From Cristatella mucedo (Eukaryota > Bryozoa > Phylactolaemata > Cristatellidae), in NCBI GenBank assembly GCA_009760855.2, contig WPIO01000017.1, forward strand, positions 5,942,501 to 6,006,500: a stretch of 64,000 nucleotides of DNA, read 5' to 3'. Below are positions 23,385 through 36,624 of this stretch, in pieces. The notes under the pieces are model-generated. The model was not told where the DNA came from. It was given only the letters and a program-made list of their open reading frames with translations, and made no database searches. The position numbers and the translations under genes were made by a program. The stretch's first letter is position 1; every line of letters starts with the position of its first letter.

Positions 23385-23735
23385 CCTTTGCATGGCTGCC
23401 CAACACAACCAAATCTCTTTATAGGCACCTACCAATGCTGGAAAGGAGGCACGTCAGTGCCGCTAGGGATACGATGCGCATTGTCAGCACGCGTAGGCTC
23501 ACGAAGGATAATTTAATGCAAACTCAACTCCTGGCAAATAATAGTAATAATATTAACAATAATGCATAATTGATATAGCGCCCTCGGAGAACTCAATCTC
23601 TTTCTAGGTGCTTTACGTTTGCCGCAAAGGAAGCACGATCGAATGGTTAGTGGATACTGCGACGAACCGAAGTCGGTTTTCAGCTTCTTCTTTTTAAACG
23701 TTCGCGAAAGTCAGGGATGTCGCGTCATGCACACA
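23385..23735 (-). mobile_element. Two adjacent LINE-A 3' ends, eroded
   Basis: Positions 23395-23535 show an eroded 3' UTR (GCTGGAAAGGAGGCACGTC, CAGCACGCGTAGGCTCACG). A second end follows with an (ATT)n-type tail (23537-23567), hairpin, GCTTTACGTTTGCCGCAAAGG and a jump to the C-terminal coding part (TTCTTTTTAAACGTTCGC), implying an internal deletion. Confidence 0.65.
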
Positions 23736-23821
23736 CACGCACGCACGCGCACACACACACACACACACACACACATATGCACACACACACATGCACACAC
23801 ACACATGCACACGCACACACA

Positions 23822-23882
<61 letters not shown>

Positions 23883-23974
23883 GCGCGCGCGCGAACGCAC
23901 ACATACACACACAAGCACGCAAACACGCACGCACACAAACATATATATATATATATATACGTATATATATATAT
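23729..23974. repeat. (CA)n-(GC)n-(TA)n compound microsatellite
   Basis: CA repeats to about 23880, then GCGCGC to 23893, more CA with interruptions, and a TA block at 23940-23974. All three are alternating purine-pyrimidine sequences, a Z-DNA-prone layout. ORFs here are artefacts. Confidence 0.9.
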
Positions 23975-23979
23975 TAACG

Positions 23980-25495
23980 GGTTCAAGAAGCGTGAGATGG
24001 GTACAAGGAAGTAATCCGTGAGGCGCGCCTACAGATTCGGCCACCAGGCGGCCAGAGGAGATTATGGAGGTAATCCTTTATGAAGGTCAATCTTTCAGAA
24101 TTCCACGCTGCAGGTCCGAGTTAAGGCTCTGTAGCTTCTGCTACAGAATAGCTAAGTATTTATTTGGCAAGAGCGGCTGTACAATCGAAGAGAAACCTGA
24201 AAGCTGCGTGGTATTAAGCGCGGCAAGGAACCTGCGGATCATAACAGCAGTCAATAAGCTCTTAGTTGCTGCGAATGCTAGACTACATAAGTAAAAGAGC
24301 GATATCGTTTCAGGAAGCAGCTTTAGCTGTACTCACCATCATTGATTTTTATAGAATACCGATTGCTTTCATAAAAATGCATTAAAATTCTGCTTGCATT
24401 TGGCACTATACACTATTTCTTCTTTCCGGCAGCATGACTAAAAATAAGGCGGCTGCGTCGGTACGAATGGCACCCTAATGTTTGGTTGTTTCAAGTAAAC
24501 GCAGTTGAGAAAGAGCGCGTCTCCTCTCGGTTTGTTCGCCTGCGATGTCGGGATTTTTAATGTGCGACGACACTGTCGATAAAATGTCGATTACACTTCG
24601 AAAGGTTAAAGTTTTAGTCCCTGAAAAAGCCTTGGCTGTGGGCCGGCAATGCATAGTCCGTCGTTGTAGACCTCGGTAGCCTATTTAGGCCAGCCTATCA
24701 ACTAGCTTTTCTGTTTTTTCCACCACATGTTTTTTTGGAGATTCGAGGGCATCTAGGAACGAATCAACGACGGAAGTGGATTTGGCCATTAAATTGCTTT
24801 ATCGGCGCCCTGCGCGTTAATAAAATAATTGAGTGTTAGCAGCAAAATATATTATATTGAATTTGATACAGTGAAATATTAGTCTTTTTAAAAGAGCTGT
24901 GTATCTATAAATCAGGGTTGGAATCAGCATAACACACTGAGGAAGGCCACGTGTCCCCATGAGTTTGAGAATGGTGAGTAGCCATATTTATTGACATGGA
25001 ATCAAGAAGTTGCTTGCAGCTAGTAAATGCATCTTGCTACTTGCATGGCCAATTTATCAAGACGTTAGCAAAAAAGTACTCCGTTAAAGCCTCTGTTAAA
25101 ATGTGCGAGGCCTACAAGGCATACTCTGGCATGACTCTCGGGAAACAAGGCACGCCCTTGGCATCTCATTTCACGTGCGAACATTGCCAGATGACTCGTT
25201 ACGAGAAAAAGTTACGGTGGAAGATTACTGCATCTAGATGACATTTTCTGTGCGATATTACGTAATTCGTAAACATGTCTTTTTTTATCTAATCAATTCG
25301 TGTATGTTTACATGCTGGTGCGTAAAAGAAAAGAGAGCCGCGGAGTTTGCTATCCTGACAATTTGGCAGGAACCGACTGGTCCCTCAACAACTGCTACTA
25401 CTGCATGGCAGACCCTTGCATACGTTGGTCCAACAAGAACGCACCTACAAACAAGTATGCACACATTCCTTCATCCATCGCCTCAGTACCACACT
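23980..25495. other. Intergenic stretch without recognised features
   Basis: No domains or recurring repeat family; AT-rich around 24780-24920. Confidence 0.4.
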
Positions 25496-25677
25496 ACGTG
25501 ATGACACGCTAAGTAAGGCGGTTGCTTTCACGACCTCGTGGTCGTGGTCGTGGTCCCGAAGTCGTGGGCCCGAAGTCGTGGGTGCGAATCCTGCGGTGGA
25601 CAATCCTTTATTGCCACTGCAAGCGGTGCTGACAGTCGTAAAGGCTCTTCTGTCGTTATGCAATAAAGGCTTTTAAC
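25496..25677 (+). mobile_element. SINE-B copy with duplicated promoter segment
   Basis: Typical SINE-B ends, but the region before box B is expanded. GTGGTC occurs three times, and CCCGAAGTCGTGGG is repeated with one change (25555-25582). Box B then reads GGGTGCGAATCC. The hairpin ATTGCCACTG-CAAG-CGGTGCTGAC is retained. Confidence 0.8.
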
Positions 25678-25834
25678 TACCTTGAGCACCTTGTCCCACT
25701 TCTCCGGAGAGCGATACGCCATCTTCAGAAGAGACTAGCAAGCCAGACAGCGAGGCAAGCATTGCTGTTGCGCTTCTAACACCTAGGCTCAAGGAGTGAA
25801 ACCTGTTGCATAAAAATGCGAAATTAGCAGTTAA

Positions 25835-25930
25835 AAAAAATAATAGTACAAACGAAAACATGCCATTTGAACAGCGCCTCAAGAGAACTGTATCTCTATC
25901 CGGGTGCTTTGTAACTCGCTGCAAGAGAAA
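25835..25930 (-). mobile_element. LINE-A 3' end, eroded
   Basis: AAAAATAATAGTAC, then AACAGCGCCTCAAGAGAACTG, TATCTCTATCCGGGTGCTTTG and CTCGCTGCAAGAG align in reverse with the LINE-A terminus. Confidence 0.55.
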
Positions 25931-26451
25931 AGATCAGAGGAAGCGTCACCAGCTTGTTCCAACTTCTTCCGTCGGTAAGGTGGGCTGCGCTCCTGCGCGA
26001 AAGTGTAGTCGGTCTATTTGATGCTACTGGAATCACTTGCAACTAGCGAAAATGGCGCCTATTCACAGATAGCTCGTCCGGAAGCCTCCGAGCCGTGCTG
26101 CTTCATAACGGAAAGCGTCTCTCCTTATGGCTCACTCTGTGCACCGAAAAAAGGAGAGAGCAGCGTCTGCCTCAAGATGCTGCTGAGTGCCCTTGAGTGT
26201 GGAGAGTGAGGCTGAGAGGCCATTTGAGACTTCAAAACGACGTCACTCTTGATGGGCCTCCGAGGTGGCTTTAAGAAGATCCTTCGTTTTCTTTTTTGCT
26301 TTTTGGATAGACGGCACACGGAGATGCACTTTCAAAAAAAGGGACTGGCTAAAGTGGACCGAGCTCTTTGGAGCGAAGAGCAAAATCTGGTAGCCGCCGC
26401 TTGTAGAACCTCGGAAGGTGCACATGCCAGCGCCACACATTAAAAGGTTAA
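25931..26451. other. Intergenic stretch without recognised features
   Basis: Small overlapping ORFs on both strands (about 60 aa each) without domains; no repeats recognised. Confidence 0.35.
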
Positions 26452-26602
26452 AAGGTCGAGCAGCCTCCTTTGCGTAATGGCAAAAGAGCCCCGGCGGCTA
26501 CCAAAGTTGCTCGAAGTGGGCAACCAGGGATTGCCTACTGCAGCACTTGAACCCGCGACCTGGTTCGTGAAGTGCGAGTACCTTACCCCTGGGCTAAGAC
26601 TA
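26452..26602 (-). mobile_element. SINE-B copy, old, reverse strand
   Basis: Reverse complement reads TTAGCCCAGGGGTAAGG, then TCGCGGGTTCAAG (box B) and GCAGTAGGCAATCC. Its 3' part, GGGGCTCTTTTGCC...CAAAGGAGGCTG, corresponds to the SINE-B end. Confidence 0.65.
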
Positions 26603-27381
26603 AATTAGGCATCATCCAAAAAAAACCTTCTGGCACGGCTCTGGACAACGATTCAGCAGCTTTCAAATATCTACACCGCGTCTTTCCTTAGCTTTCAGAG
26701 GCAGAGGTCAAAGCAAAGTATCGTTGTCTGACCATAAATGAAGATCATAGAGTGAGACGAATTCACACAGAATCTGGACAGGATGGAGACAGTGGCTTGA
26801 AACAGTTTCCTCGCTCGCAGTGATTCCTAGCTGTATGGGCAGTCACGAGGCTGAAAACTACGAGCAGCTGGATAAGGCTCTGATAAAGGACTAAGCTAAA
26901 ATTGCATGCAGAATGTCCCTCAAAGTTCATATCCTTGATGCTTATCTTGGGACGGTCGATGAGAAATTGGGGAGGAAAAGTGGACTCAAACGAGCGCAGC
27001 GAGAGCTTTCGACGAGACATTGAAAGGGACTTCAAGGGTCGTTACCAAGGAGAGTAGAATAAAAATACGACCAGGGATATGTACTTTGAAGGCTTCTTCG
27101 AGAAAGCGATTTGCAGTGTAACAATTTGCAGAACAGCCGAATATCTAGAACACCTACTCATTTAAGAATCCTCGAGCGTTAATTTATGCATGAATTTGTG
27201 GTAGCCTTGTGGACAGACCCTTCGTCAGCCTGAGTAGTGCGACCGTGCGACAAGTCGCATGTCCTTGACACTACGCACTTTATTAACAAAAGACGCGGGC
27301 CCAGCCTAGTCTACGCAGAATAGACGGCCGCCGGGTAGAGGGGATCTCGCCCTCTCGGGTCTTCTCTCGGGGTAGCCTTTT
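26603..27381. other. Intergenic stretch without recognised features
   Basis: A 90-codon ORF (26763-27035, -) has no recognisable domain and no other coding support. Confidence 0.35.
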
Positions 27382-27745
27382 TATAATAATAATAATAATA
27401 ATAATGCACTTGATAAAGCGCCCTCAGAGAACTCAATCTCTCTCTAGGCGCTTTACATTTGCTGCAAAGGGAAATGCAATTGAATGGTGAGTAATATCAT
27501 GCTTGATAAACTGGTTAGGGGTGACATGCACAGGGGTCAGCATGCAAGTGTGGTTAGTGGCAGCATGCACAGTGGCAGCATGCACGCATAAGCACATGAA
27601 GGACGAACCACAGGGACCCACTAAATGCTGTCCTAAATAGGTGTTTTTAAGTTCCTTTTAAATGCGGTCAGGTCACGGGATGTTCTGACGCAGGTCGGGA
27701 GGGAGTTTTCCAGGCTTTGGGAGCATACGAACTTATGGCATGTGA
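27382..27745 (-). mobile_element. LINE-A 3' end with C-terminal coding remnant
   Basis: (ATT)n tail at 27382-27403, hairpin, and full 3' UTR. Then come the C-terminal codons (FKRNLKT-like, PTCVRTSRDLTAFKR) up to a CAGGCTTTGGGAGCATACGA boundary. Similarity to the 31.9-kb and 49-kb copies is high. Confidence 0.85.
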
Positions 27746-28372
27746 ATGCATCGTTTTTCGCCGCTGAGCAATTGTCCACGCAGAAAGCCGCTCGACAGCT
27801 GACGGCACTCGGGTAGATGGATGCCACGACGGATGCCGCCCGTGAATTGATTGATTTGTTGCTCTCCTGCCGAGTCATCAGCCGCGAGCCATTGTCTGCG
27901 CCCTGAGCCACTCGACAGCAGGCGGCCGCTTAGGAAGATGGACGCATCGAAGGGCACGGCTCATCGCTCTTGGCCGCATGAGTCAGCATTCTATCACACT
28001 CGTCAGAGTAAATACAAGTTAATTTTGATTTATTTGCTGCTCTTTCTTACCGGATGTGAACCACGGGACAACAGCTTGTCAGCTTTCTCATTGGAAATGG
28101 GTTGGTTTCAAGTTACTCCCTGCCCTGGTCTAAAAAAAGAAAAGTTTTCTTAAAACTATGTCCACTTTCTATATTTCTAAAGCACAAACATTCATGAAAT
28201 AACTTTTTTGTTATCCAGGAATATAAATTACGTTTCATAGTGCAATCATTCGACAGAGTTGGACCTTACCTTCTCGAAATCAATCTTCGGACGTGGTCAA
28301 TTCTAGGTAGCATTGACTAGACGAAGAAACCACGAAGAGCTGAAGATCTTTGTAAATAATACTTCTGAACGA

Positions 28373-28403
28373 GGACAACTGCTTCAAAGTGAAGCAGTTG
28401 TCC
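28373..28403. repeat. Perfect 14-bp hairpin
   Basis: GGACAACTGCTTCA, a 3-base loop AAG, then TGAAGCAGTTGTCC. All 14 pairs are exact. No adjacent gene or T-run explains it. Confidence 0.7.
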
Positions 28404-29240
28404 AGCAACAAATGAATAAAAAAACTCTTTCGTTAAGGAGTTGTTGGATTGTGATATTGCGTGGTTTTTATCGGTTTCCACGAGTTTTGCATAGTATCAC
28501 CTACTATAATTTCACACGCTTCCTGTCCGGCGCATAAGAAGTATCTCTGAAACGACAGCTCTATCAGTTGGGTGCGCTACGAATGCATTATAACTATTTC
28601 TCTGTCCTGGACTCATTTTTATCTGGCAGCTGAGGGTGACCACCGGCTAATGAGAAGGCAGTCAGGATTTTCAGGATTGACTAGGGATGACTTTTCAGTG
28701 CAGCAGCGTGTTCGCTGCGGGTCACGCCGCTTTATCGCGGCACAGCTACGGTCAGCAATTGCTTGCCACGCCGTCACTTTTATTTCCTTCTTTCAAGAGA
28801 CTAATTCAAGAGACTAATACTGAGGAACGGTCCAATCAGGACGGCGACGGGCACTGGGGGTACGAAATAAATTTGCCTTCATTCTGCTTTATAATCGGTG
28901 CAGAGGTGAATGAGACAGCGGCATGTATCGCTAAAAGAGAAACCTGGCGTGAGATTTGTCAAGTTGCACGATCGCAGCTCGACCGTCCCCAACCGCTAGG
29001 TCGTTTACGCGTCGCTTCAGGGGCTCCGTTCGCTGCGTGCAGCGGCAGCGGCGGCGGCGGCCGCCGCCGCTGCAGGGGCTCCACCCGCGGTCGAGCAGGC
29101 TAATGCGACGGCGTTTTTGAATGGCACAGCACAAGCGGCGCGCATCCAGCAGATAACTCGAGTTCAAGAGGCGATGAGCTCAGTCTCAGGTCACTGTAGG
29201 GCCACTGGTAAGAAATAGGAATCGATCCTTAACGAACAGA

Positions 29241-29279
29241 CTTAGCTGCGCGAGCGACTCCGCCGCTCGCGCAGCTAAG
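29241..29279. repeat. Perfect 16-bp GC-rich hairpin
   Basis: CTTAGCTGCGCGAGCG (29241-29256), loop ACTCCGC, and its exact inverse at 29264-29279. It lies at the left edge of the CpG-rich patch. Confidence 0.75.
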
Positions 29280-29764
29280 AACGAAAGGAGCTGCGTACAG
29301 CATGCGCTCGGAAAGCGTTCTCTCTGGCTAGCGATTGAGATCAGTCATGGGTACTATTAGCGATGGCTGTCCCAACGCATCGAGATTGATGGCGGTCGCG
29401 GCGGCGTTGACGGCGGTCGCGTTCGCCTCCAGCCTGCCGGCTGGCCGCGGGCGGCGCAGGAAATGCCGACGTCGTCTGGCTTTCGAAGGCACGCGTCGAG
29501 CGCGCGCGCGCGCGCGCCACGCGTGCCATCGACCGAGCCGAGCGACGGAGCTGCTCGCTGCGAGCCGCCGTGCGCGCGAGGCGACAGTGAGCTCGAGCCG
29601 AGCGAACCGCTCAGCGTGCACAGCGCTTGCGAGCATAGACATTCGATCTCGCGCAGAAAGCTTTCGTTGTGCGCACGAGCGCTCAGCGACTGCCGTCCGT
29701 CGAGGCGGTGACAACCTCGTTGCCGCCGGCAAGCGCTCCCGCCCCACTAGCTTCGTCGTCTAGC

Positions 29765-29860
29765 TACGAAATAATAGCAACAATACGACTTTTGGTGCGG
29801 ATTCCTAATGTCTTTCTAAGCACTTTAAATATGCTGGAAAGGAAGCAAGTCAATGGGTTA
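29765..29860 (-). mobile_element. LINE-A 3' end, strongly eroded
   Basis: AATAATAGCAACAATACG, TGTCTTTCTAAGCACTTTAAA and TGCTGGAAAGGAAGCAAGTC are in the order expected of a reverse LINE-A end. Confidence 0.45.
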
Positions 29861-30099
29861 GCTCGCCACGCCCACGTCAGGTAATTCGCCGGGCGTGGCA
29901 CACGACCTAACGTTGCGTTCCGTTACTTGCCTGAACCTGCGGAAGTCGTACAGCTGATGAGCTATCTGGCCGCTGTCAGCCGCAAGCGTAGTGGCTGTAC
30001 ACGGCGCTAAAAATTGCGACTACATATATACATATTAATTATCAAGAAACAGATTTTTAACTAGTACATATGTATTCGGAAGTTTTATATAGTCGTATA

Positions 30100-31094
<995 letters not shown>

Positions 31095-31570
31095 CTGCAT
31101 TAACCCACAAGGTCAAGGCCCGCCACGGCTTGGCTCCTCCGTACCTAGCTGAACTGCTGCACCTGTTTCAGCCTCTTCGTACCCTCAGGTCATGTGTGGA
31201 CAATAAATTAGCTGTTCATACCTCAGCTTAAAGACCGTTGACGACAGAAGCTTTAGCTCTGCAGCTCCAAGACTGTGGAACTCGCTTCCACAATTCTTTC
31301 GCAACGACAACTACTCTCCTGCTGCCGACTATGGCTCATCCTTTTCAGCTGTCCTGAGCAGCTGCTACTTCTATGATATTCACTACCTCAACTGCTCTCC
31401 TGACTCTGCTATGCTTCCCACTTTCTCTTTGTTGTGTGAGATTAAGTCTGTGGGCTACCGAATTCGTACCGAAAGCCGCTTAGGCTGTGAGTGCGCTACA
31501 CAAAACTCTCCTTCGTAATACCCACATAGTCTTTATGGCTTTGTGGAGTTACAGACAGAGATACGTTACA
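31095..31570 (+). mobile_element. LINE-B C-terminal / 3' UTR fragment
   Basis: In shifting frames it reads GLAPPYLAELLHLFQPLR, then LRSCVDNKLAV and a GTRFHNSFATTTTLLLPT-like segment, the C-terminal end of a second non-LTR family. The part after about 31470 (ACCGAAAGCCGCTTAGGCTG, TGTGGAGTTACAGACAGAG) also aligns with the copy at 34.3-35.0 kb. Confidence 0.7.
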
Positions 31571-31857
31571 TTAAACCGCAGGCTTTCTTGGCGAGAGTGC
31601 ACACTGTGCTTAGTCACAGGAGCAAAATCGTCCGGAATATCGACAAGTGTCGCGTCGTAGTATTTTTTACCAGTGAGGGTCCCGAAAAATTGCAAGCGAG
31701 ATATTTCCTCGAACGGCTTCGAGATCTGCTTAGGGTTTAGGATGACCGTCTGACCAATGCCGATCAGTATGGGGCCGCATCTGCCGGTACTCCTGTATCT
31801 ATCTATCGGCAGAGCATTCGATTCTATTGATCCTTTCGGAGCGCCTCTACACACGCC
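31571..31857. other. Spacer without recognised features
   Basis: Two overlapping ORFs on opposite strands, neither with a domain. Confidence 0.3.
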
Positions 31858-32219
31858 ATCGGTATGCTCCCACAGCCTGGAACTCCCTCCCGACCTGCAT
31901 CAGAACATCCCCTGACCTGACCACATTTAAAAGAAACTTAAAAACATACCTATTTAGGACAGCATTTAGTGGGTCCTTGTGATTCGTCCTTGATGTTCTT
32001 ATGCGTGCTGACACTGTTCATGCTGCCACTAACCACATTTGCATGCTGACCCAGTGCATGTAACCCCTAACCATGTTATTCATTTTGTTTGTTTTTCAAG
32101 CATGATTTTACTTACTATTCTATCGCGTATCACTTTGCAGCAAATGTAAAGCGCCTAGAAAGAGATTAATTTCTCTGAGGGCGCTGTATCAAGTGCAATA
32201 TTATTATTATTATTATTAT
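31858..32219 (+). mobile_element. LINE-A 3' end, young-looking
   Basis: Nearly identical to 49079-49436: C-terminal codons (TAWNSLPTCIRTSPDLTTFK), 3' UTR, hairpin and (ATT)n tail (32199-32219). The few differences suggest fairly recent insertion of both copies. Confidence 0.9.
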
Positions 32220-32239
32220 CACTGGCGCAGTACTGCTGA

Positions 32240-33500
32240 GCCGGATTAGTTCCCTTCCTCGACTGGAGAGATGTCAGAGTGCATATGAGAACGGGTCAAC
32301 TGGTCATCGACTCAGCCCTTAAAGAAATGGATACCTCAGCGTTCGGTGTGAGGGCTCTTTCATTTCACTTACTGGTTGGTAATCTCCCTCTTGCCGACAT
32401 CGCTGGCAAAATACTTATGATGATCTTAAAATGATCTTGGCTTTTATCTCTACGCCGACGAGACCCGGCTCATTCTATATTATATACTCATTCTTATTTA
32501 TATTTATATTACTCATATTTATTACTCTTTACTCATATTTATATACTCATTCTTCGATTCCTCTAAGCTTCGCTCCTCATCTGACTCACTTACTTCACTT
32601 GCATTCTGCATCAACGACATTCGCGTTTGGACGGCTGTTAACTTCCCGACGCTTAATGACTATAAGACCAACCCAATAGTAGTAGGCAAGCCTAGTGTCA
32701 TCCGAAAGTTTAAAGACCTAATCCTCGAGATTGGTTCAGCTAGTATCACTTCCGGAACGTCAGCCCTTAATCTAGGTGCACTATTCAAAAACAGGTCGCT
32801 ATTATATGAGGCTTTGCTTCACCAGTCAAGTGCGGCCTACTTTCAGCCGAGGAACATTGCCAAAATCAGGGCCTGCTTAGACAAGAGTAGGACATACAAA
32901 CTTGTTCAAACGATTGAGAAATCGCGTCTAGATTACTGCAATTTCCTTTATTATAGACTCCTGGCCGCAACCCTGAATCGTCTGCAGCCGGCGGACATCT
33001 CTGCGACTTGTATAGTCTCCCGTCAACGGCACAGCTTTCATATCGCAGCACTTTCTGTCTGAGCCTGTTCTGGCTCCCTGGCAAACATTGAATCGAGATG
33101 TAGATTGTCAGTTTGGCGTACAGGTCACTTCGCTCGCTCGCACGCTGCTCGCCTTACTATCCTTGACCTCCTTGATCTCCACTGTGCTCTTCCGCCGCTC
33201 GCTCCTCAGCATCCGGTTGAAGCATCAGCATTTCAATTGAAATCTTTTGGCGATCGATCCTTCAGCTCATACGCCTACAAAATAAAGCATGGAACTCAAT
33301 TCCGGCTATGGTCTTTACCGGCGACTGCCTTGCATATTTTAAGTCTCAGCTCAGTAGGCATCTGTTTGTGTCAGCTGTGCTTACGTACCAGGGAGCTTGT
33401 CTTTTTTTGTTCCGGTATGCTTTGCGTGCGTGCACACCTGTGCATGACTCAGGGCATGTTACTTTCCAGACGTCTCACAAACATGTGACTTCTTTTTGAG
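32240..33500 (+). mobile_element. LINE-A RT remnant, strongly eroded
   Basis: Traces in order: LPLADIAGK-like (about 32385), a YADE-type remnant of the YADD box (about 32450), a local ACTCATATTTAT expansion (about 32490-32550), [50 protein letters not shown], and a C-terminal LKSFGDRSFSSYAYK segment (about 33240). The 3' UTR and tail are missing. Confidence 0.7.
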
Positions 33501-33880
33501 GACTTTATTTAGGCCAAACTAGCAAGAGGCAGCCAATCTTGCGCTCTCGTGCTCGATTTTTCGAGCCCAAGCGAACGGCCGTTCGATTCGCGAAATGGTT
33601 TCATGACTCGGATCGGTAACCCGGATTGTTTGTTACCCGTGGCATTCGTAACCAGGGACCCCACTGCATTGTACGTTGGAGCTCTTACCTCCGCCATAGC
33701 GTAAGGGCCAAGTAAGCCACGCTTACGAAACGACGCCCGTCCCGCAAATAGAACGTTGCGTAAGTGGGGCAGCGCTACCACGCCCTCAGCGCCGCACCGC
33801 CGGTCTAAGGGAAAACTCTAGGTCCGGCCCAGAGCGAGGCTGGCAAGGCGTCGACGTCAGCAGCAGCAGCGTACTGGCGA
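33501..33880. other. Spacer without recognised features
   Basis: A 90-codon minus-strand ORF (33509-33781) has no recognisable domain. Confidence 0.3.
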
Positions 33881-34155
33881 TGAATAATAATAATAATAAC
33901 AATACATTTAATAAAGTCCCCTCGGAGAACTCAATCTCTGTCTTTACTTTTGCTTAACTTTACATTGGCTGCAAAGGAAATGCGATCGAATGGTCAGTGG
34001 TAACATGCACGATAAACAACAAGAATAGCGTGGTTAGGGGTGACATGCACAGGGTCAACATGCAAGTGCGGTTAGTGGTAGCGTACACAATGTCGGTACG
34101 CAAAAGCACATACAGGACGAATCGCGGGGACCCACTAAATGCTGCGATAAATAAA
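33881..34155 (-). mobile_element. LINE-A 3' end
   Basis: (ATT)n tail at 33883-33903, a hairpin with a TTTACTTTTGC insertion, then the 3' UTR with GGTTAGGGGTGACATGCAC and GGACCCACTAAATGCTG, in reverse orientation. Confidence 0.85.
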
Positions 34156-34309
34156 TGCGTTTTGGCTTCAAGGCGAGTCGACGAATCTCAGAGGTTCAGC
34201 CTCAGAGGTTTGTCTCGTTGGGCTGCTTTGCTGAGAAGGATCTGCGACGGCTCGTTCCCACGGCTCCGCGGATCCACGTACGCAGAGCAAAACTCTTTTC
34301 TCTCTCTGA

Positions 34310-35010
<701 letters not shown>

Positions 35011-36587
35011 GCGGGACGTGCTCGGTAGCAAGAACGGACGCTTCCTGCTGCATGCCGCTGTCGCGGAGCAGCAGCGCGACAGCGGCGCCGCTTCGCTGCC
35101 CAGATGACGCGTGTCGTCTGAGCCGTCTGAGCGAAGTTCGCGCAGCAGCCAGCGAAGCGTCTCGCCCGCGAGAATGCCGCCGCCGCAGCCGCCCTCCGAA
35201 GCAGGAGAAGCCCGGCGTTCGTTGAGCGAGGCCGCGGCGTTCGAGCGCTCCGCGAGTTTGCGTCTTCGAGACTCAACCCGCGAGTTGCCGCTGCCACGAC
35301 GGCGCCGCCGCGGCGCGAAACCGACGCGAGGCGACGGAGCCGCGTCGGCCGTGCGACAAGCCGCTCAAAGCCCCGGATGGGAGCGCGCTCGAGTTTGACC
35401 ATGGTCTCTCTCGCTCCCGCGCCGCGACCATCCGAAGGCTGGAGACGCGTCGGTCGCCGCTCCGGACCGGCGCCGGAGCCAAGGTACCCGTGTGGCTGCG
35501 GGCCGACCAGCCTGCCGCCGCGCCCGCAGCCAGACGCCGACGCGTGGATAGAGCAATCGGACGCATTTCGGGGCCGCCGAGCCGTTGGGCGGCGGACAGC
35601 TCTGAGGGCGAGAAGAGTATCGAAGGCGCGAATTTCACGCGTTCCTCGCGTTGCTCTGAATTGCACCGAAATGCGAATCGCATTTACGACCTACAAACGA
35701 GGGTTCTTCTCTTCAACCGGAAATTCCTCTGCCGAAATAAGCAAGATGCGTCTGCTAGAACTACCCCGGCCCGGAAGAGCCCGGTGCGCGATCCGCTCAA
35801 CTGCAGCTTCCGTCTGAATCGTGTCCCTTTCCGGTCTCTTTGCGTAGACTCCCGACTCGCCGCGTCCTTAAGCGATATATACCGACCATCCCGCTACGCA
35901 GATGACCGCCACGGCACCCTAGCGCCTTACGACGCCCTCCCGGGCGCACCACCCTACGGCATTGCGACTACGCCGCCGCCCGGACGAGTTTTTAAGCCGG
36001 AGCCGCCGATCAGCAGCTAGCCACGACGAGCCACGACGGCGGCGACCTCCAGTCGCCTCCGTCCAGCCCTACCCTTCCCCCTGGCGTCCTCTCAACCCGG
36101 CCTTGCCGGGCTGTCAGCCGCATCGGCAACTGCTCCGCCGAGGCAGGCGGTGGGCGGAGGAGGGGCGCGCGCGAAGCAGGAGGCACAGGTTTCGCCTGGT
36201 AGCGGCTGGGCTTCGTCCCGTCCCTACTGCGGTGGAGCGTGCGCCGTCGGTCTGGGGGGGGGGCGGGCGGGCGGGCGGCAGCCGGCACCATCGTAGCTTC
36301 CGCCGTCGTCGCCACCGCCGCTGCCACCAGAGGGAGGCGATCGGCACGTGACGCATCGGCTGCTCCCAGAGGCTCGCACGATTTCCGATCACTGCGAGGG
36401 CTATTAGCAGCGCATACGCCGAGGTCATCTTACATCAAGTGACGTCAACGAGCGGCTGGCTGCGGTCGATGCCGGCTGCCTCGCGCGCTCGCTCGCTTCG
36501 CCGGAGCGGCCTCCTAGCTAAGCGAGCTCTTCCCGCTCAGCGAGGGCTGTCCTTCGTCTGCGCACCCACCGCGAACTCCTTCACCTA

Positions 36588-36624
36588 GCTCGCTCGCTCG
36601 CTCGCTCGCTCGCTCGCTCGCTCG
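36588..36624. repeat. (GCTC)n microsatellite
   Basis: About nine tandem CTCG units inside the CpG-rich domain, upstream of the zinc-finger gene. Confidence 0.9.

Larger units (their letters stand above)
27746..29764. other. Intergenic stretch with CpG-rich patch
   Basis: From about 28960 to 29750 the sequence is CpG-rich with CGG triplets. ORFs of 130-142 codons on both strands over the same bases (29328-29763) are best explained by composition. Two perfect hairpins are listed separately. Confidence 0.35.

Noticed and set aside
29328-29763. Overlapping 139-142 codon ORFs on both strands
   Set aside because: Same composition effect in a small CpG-rich patch; no recognisable domain.
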